Of a stretch of DNA of 64,000 nt, positions 61,629-64,000 are shown piece by piece. The notes under the pieces are model-generated. The model did not search any database. It was not told the DNA's origin and saw only the letters and a list, made by a program, of their open reading frames with translations. Position numbers and translations under genes: made by a program. The stretch's first letter is position 1. The number at the start of each line of letters is the position of its first letter. Origin of the DNA: Streptomyces griseiscabiei (GTDB lineage Bacteria; Actinomycetota; Actinomycetes; Streptomycetales; Streptomycetaceae); the NCBI RefSeq assembly GCF_020010925.1, contig NZ_JAGJBZ010000002.1, positions 248,001-312,000 of the forward strand, written 5' to 3'.

Positions 61629-62600
61629 TCACACAATCACACGCAGTGCCCGGCGTACGCCTGTGAACGTCACGCTCGTACGCAGTCCGAGGTGGTCGCC
61701 GTCCATCTGGAGGGGGAGGGGGACCTTCGAATGCAAGGTGAAGTCGGTCAGATCGTGCAGGGTGGTGGCGTGCTTGCCCTGGGGTCCGCGCTCGGGGGAC
61801 GAAGTGAGCAACTGTGTGCCATATCGGGCGAGTGCGGGCGTCGACATGCGGCTGAGGCCGAGCACATCGAGGCCTTTATCGAACGAGGCCTTAGGCGACG
61901 CGTACACCGGGCGATTACCCAGAAACGTCCACGGGGACGTGTTGCAGACTATGGACAGCACAAGATCGGAAATCGGTTCCTCGCCGGCCCGCTCCAAAGA
62001 GATCGTGCCGAGTCTGCGATGGGGCTCTTCCAGAAACTGCCGGAAAGCCTGACGCAGGTAAAGAGCGTGTGTGGATTTCCGTCCGCGTTCCCGCTGTTGC
62101 TCGACGCGGCCGATCACCCCCGCGTCGAATCCGAGGCCGGCGCAGAACGTGAACCAGCGGGACGGCACCGCCTCGTCCTCCGTGCCCGGGGTGCCCGAGG
62201 CCATGCCCAGGCCGACCGTGCGCTCCCGGCTCTCGCGTAGGGCGTCGAGCAGGACGCCGGTCGCCTCCACGGCGTCGTTGGGCAGCCCCAGGGCGCGTGC
62301 GAAGACATTGGTGGAGCCACCGGGGACCACGGCGAGACGGGGGAGGCGGTCGGGGTCCGGGCCGTGGTGCAGCAGGCCGTTGACGACCTCGTTGACCGTG
62401 CCGTCGCCGCCGAGGGCCACGACCAGTTCGATGTCGCCCTTGCCCTCCGCGGCCTGCCGGGCGAGGTCCCGCGCGTGGCCTCTGTACTCGGTGGTGACGG
62501 CCTCCAGCTTCATCTCGCTGGCGAGGGCGTGGATCAGCACATCGCGCGTCCGTGCGCTTGTGGTGGTTGCCGCCGGATTGACCACGAGAAGTGCACGCAT
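61629..62600 (-). CDS. Diacylglycerol-kinase-family lipid kinase
   Basis: A 323-residue protein of the DAGK/YegS catalytic family. The nucleotide motif GGDGTVNEVVNG is near residue 62 and PGGSTNVFARAL near 90; the second domain contains QMDGDHLG near residue 302. Such enzymes phosphorylate diacylglycerol or related lipids for phospholipid turnover. No ribosome site is seen; TACGCT lies seven bases before the ATG on this strand, so the mRNA may be leaderless. Confidence 0.87.
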   Translation of the reverse strand: MRALLVVNPAATTTSARTRDVLIHALASEMKLEAVTTEYRGHARDLARQAAEGKGDIELVVALGGDGTVNEVVNGLLHHGPDPDRLPRLAVVPGGSTNVFARALGLPNDAVEATGVLLDALRESRERTVGLGMASGTPGTEDEAVPSRWFTFCAGLGFDAGVIGRVEQQRERGRKSTHALYLRQAFRQFLEEPHRRLGTISLERAGEEPISDLVLSIVCNTSPWTFLGNRPVYASPKASFDKGLDVLGLSRMSTPALARYGTQLLTSSPERGPQGKHATTLHDLTDFTLHSKVPLPLQMDGDHLGLRTSVTFTGVRRALRVIV

Positions 62601-62782
62601 GGGTTGCAGCGTACCTACTGGGTGGTACCCGGCCCATACCGAGGTGCGGATCAAGGGGGAGATCAGGTAGTGACGATGAGCACGTGGGGCGTGAGCAGCC
62701 GGGGAGTGCGGGCGCGTGAGGGCGGTGCACGGCCGCGCACAGGGGCCGGAGCGCGCCACGGGCCGAGGGCTACCCTTCAGGG

Positions 62783-63235
62783 GTGAGCCCAGAGCAGACC
62801 CCCACCCCGGACACCTCCGACGCCGAGCCCCGCCCCGGGCGGCTGACCGCCGCGGCCGCGCTGGCCGCGCTGGAGGGGGTGGCCCTGCTGGTGGGCGGCG
62901 GGGCCATGCTCGTCCTCGGCCTCACCGGCGACCCGGACGACCTCAGCACCGGCGTCACCGGCGGCATCACCCTCGTCGCGCTGGCCCTGCTGCCGCTGAT
63001 CGCCGCGCGCGGACTGCTGCTGCGGCGCGGCTGGAGCCGGGGGCCCGCCGTCATCACCCAGGTCATGGCGCTGCCGGTGGCCTACAACCTGCTGCGCGCC
63101 GACAGCGTGGCGATCCCGGCGGGCATCGTGCTGGCCGTGGTCGCCGTCACGGCGCTGGTCCTGCTGCTCAGTCCCACGACGACCCGGGCCCTCGGAATCC
63201 AGGGGCCGGGCCGGGCGGAGGAGACCAAGGGGTAG
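62783..63235 (+). CDS. Four-helix membrane protein
   Basis: A 150-residue membrane protein. After a Pro/Thr-rich N-terminus it has four transmembrane helices (starting AAALAALEGVALLVGG; ITLVALALLPLIAARG; AVITQVMALPVAYNLL; AGIVLAVVAVTALVLLL). Charges fit cytoplasmic termini. Family unrecognised. TACCCT (62771-62776) is six bases before the GTG and no ribosome site exists, again suggesting a leaderless message. It converges with the sigma gene. Confidence 0.75.
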   Translation: MSPEQTPTPDTSDAEPRPGRLTAAAALAALEGVALLVGGGAMLVLGLTGDPDDLSTGVTGGITLVALALLPLIAARGLLLRRGWSRGPAVITQVMALPVAYNLLRADSVAIPAGIVLAVVAVTALVLLLSPTTTRALGIQGPGRAEETKG

Positions 63236-63325
63236 CCGTGCCGGAGCGGTCACCCGCACCGACCGTCGGCCTCCCCTTCGCCCACTTCTCGCCCGTTCCT
63301 CGCCCGCTCCCTGCCCACTTCTTGC

Positions 63326-64000
63326 CTACTCCTCGACGAGGAGCTTCTCCCGCAGCTGCGCCAGGGTCCTCGCCAGCAGCCGGGAGACGTGCATCTGGGA
63401 GATGCCGACCTCCTGGGCGATCTGTGACTGGGTCATGTTGCCGAAGAAGCGCAGCAGCAGGATCCGCTTCTCGCGGGGCGGCAGGTCCTCCAGCAGCGGC
63501 TTGAGGGACTCCCGGTACTCGACGCCCTCCAGTGCCTCGTCCTCGGCACCGAGGGTGTCCGCGACGGCGGGGGACTCGTCGTCGGTGTCGGGGACGTCCA
63601 GGGACAGCGTGGAGTACGCGTTGGCCGACTCCAGGCCCTCCAGGACCTCCTCCTCCGAGATGGCCAGCTTCTCGGCCAGCTCGTGCACCGTCGGGGAGCG
63701 GCCGTGCTGCTGGGACAGCTCGGCCGTGGCCGTGGTCAGCGCCAGCCGCAGCTCCTGCAGCCTGCGCGGCACCCGCACCGCCCAGCCCTTGTCGCGGAAG
63801 TGCCGCTTGATCTCGCCGACGACCGTCGGGGTCGCGTACGTGGAGAACTCCACGCCGCGGTCCGGGTCGAAGCGGTCCACCGACTTGATCAGACCGATGG
63901 TGGCGACCTGGGTCAGGTCGTCCAGCGGCTCACCGCGGTTGCGGAACCGGCGTGCGAGGTGCTCCACGAGCGGCAGATGCATCCGGACCAGCCGGTTGCG
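63326..64000 (-). CDS. sigH: SigB/SigF-family stress sigma factor, C-terminal part
   Basis: At least 224 residues are visible; the N-terminus continues past the window edge. Regions 2.1-2.4 (LVEHLARRFRNRGEP, DLTQVATIGLIKSVDRFDPDRGVEFSTYATPTVVGEIKRHF), region 3 (VPRRLQELRLAL, GRSPTVHELAE) and region 4.2 (MTQSQIAQEVGISQMHVSRLL) mark the SigB/SigF group. Position after wblE matches sigH of S. coelicolor, which controls osmotic stress and septation, normally with the anti-sigma gene prsH upstream. The symbol rests on gene order, so paralogue identity is probable rather than certain. Confidence 0.85.
   Translation of the reverse strand, partial: RNRLVRMHLPLVEHLARRFRNRGEPLDDLTQVATIGLIKSVDRFDPDRGVEFSTYATPTVVGEIKRHFRDKGWAVRVPRRLQELRLALTTATAELSQQHGRSPTVHELAEKLAISEEEVLEGLESANAYSTLSLDVPDTDDESPAVADTLGAEDEALEGVEYRESLKPLLEDLPPREKRILLLRFFGNMTQSQIAQEVGISQMHVSRLLARTLAQLREKLLVEE

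Overview
This is one end-to-end piece of a high-GC actinomycete chromosome, almost certainly Streptomyces. The evidence is strong third-position G/C bias, GTG/TTG starts, frequent ATGA/GTGA overlaps, and a set of genus-typical loci: wblC, sigR-rsrA, the class Ia nrdAB operon with a cobalamin riboswitch, dasR-dasABCD-nagB, wblE and a sigB-type stress sigma gene at the right edge (position and family match sigH). It reads as conserved core chromosome. I see no insertion sequence, prophage, CRISPR array or biosynthetic cluster. The first gene (M20 peptidase) and the last (sigma factor) are cut by the window edges.

Layout. 1-6.4 kb: M20 peptidase end, NudC, mycoredoxin (-), UvrD2, then the antibiotic-responsive wblC with a long leader that carries an upstream ORF and a terminator/antiterminator. 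6.4-13.1 kb: an ABC1/UbiB kinase translationally coupled to a ThiF/cyclodehydratase-like protein, a YgjP-type peptidase, and three AIM24 paralogues, the first fused to a TerD domain. 13.2-22.2 kb: Nudix, DUF2342 metalloprotease, SDR, MoaE, YlbL-type Lon/PDZ protease, UPF0182 membrane protein. 22.2-24.7 kb: two identical initiator tRNA genes flanking a Sel1-repeat gene. 24.8-34.2 kb: Fur-family regulator, CBS protein, HisN, TetR plus SMR exporter, RsgA, AroA, M50 peptidase, SRAP protein, alpha/beta hydrolase, SigR-RsrA. 34.3-41.0 kb: roadblock/LC7 and PATAN-like small proteins, two coupled membrane HD-GYP-type proteins, a TPR protein. 41.2-49.4 kb: peptide deformylase, GlxA-like AraC regulator, secreted protein, nrdAB, GNAT, nucleoside hydrolase. 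49.7-58.8 kb: MctP-type monocarboxylate uptake and the complete chitin/GlcNAc das locus with DasR sites. 59.4-64 kb: PdtaS-like sensor kinase, WblE, diacylglycerol-kinase-family protein, small membrane protein, stress sigma factor.

How genes work together. Redox and translation stress dominate: SigR-RsrA senses thiol oxidation, and a matching sigma-R promoter lies before mycoredoxin in the same window. WblC couples ribosome inhibition to resistance gene expression. NrdR boxes and a cobalamin riboswitch together gate nrdAB. DasR controls uptake (DasABC), hydrolysis (DasD) and deamination (NagB) of amino-sugars through dre sites.

The most interesting signals are regulatory: the wblC leader with mutually exclusive hairpins; the NrdR-box/riboswitch combination; a CRP-type palindrome over the wblE -35 box; a Fur-type 5-5-5 operator inside an orphan promoter that ends at a strong hairpin (possible small RNA); and a 16-bp anti-tRNA inverted repeat in front of one initiator tRNA gene. 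I did not find a wholly new multi-gene system. The least explained gene sets are the roadblock/PATAN cluster next to sigR, the ThiF-UbiB coupled pair, and the TerD/AIM24 trio.
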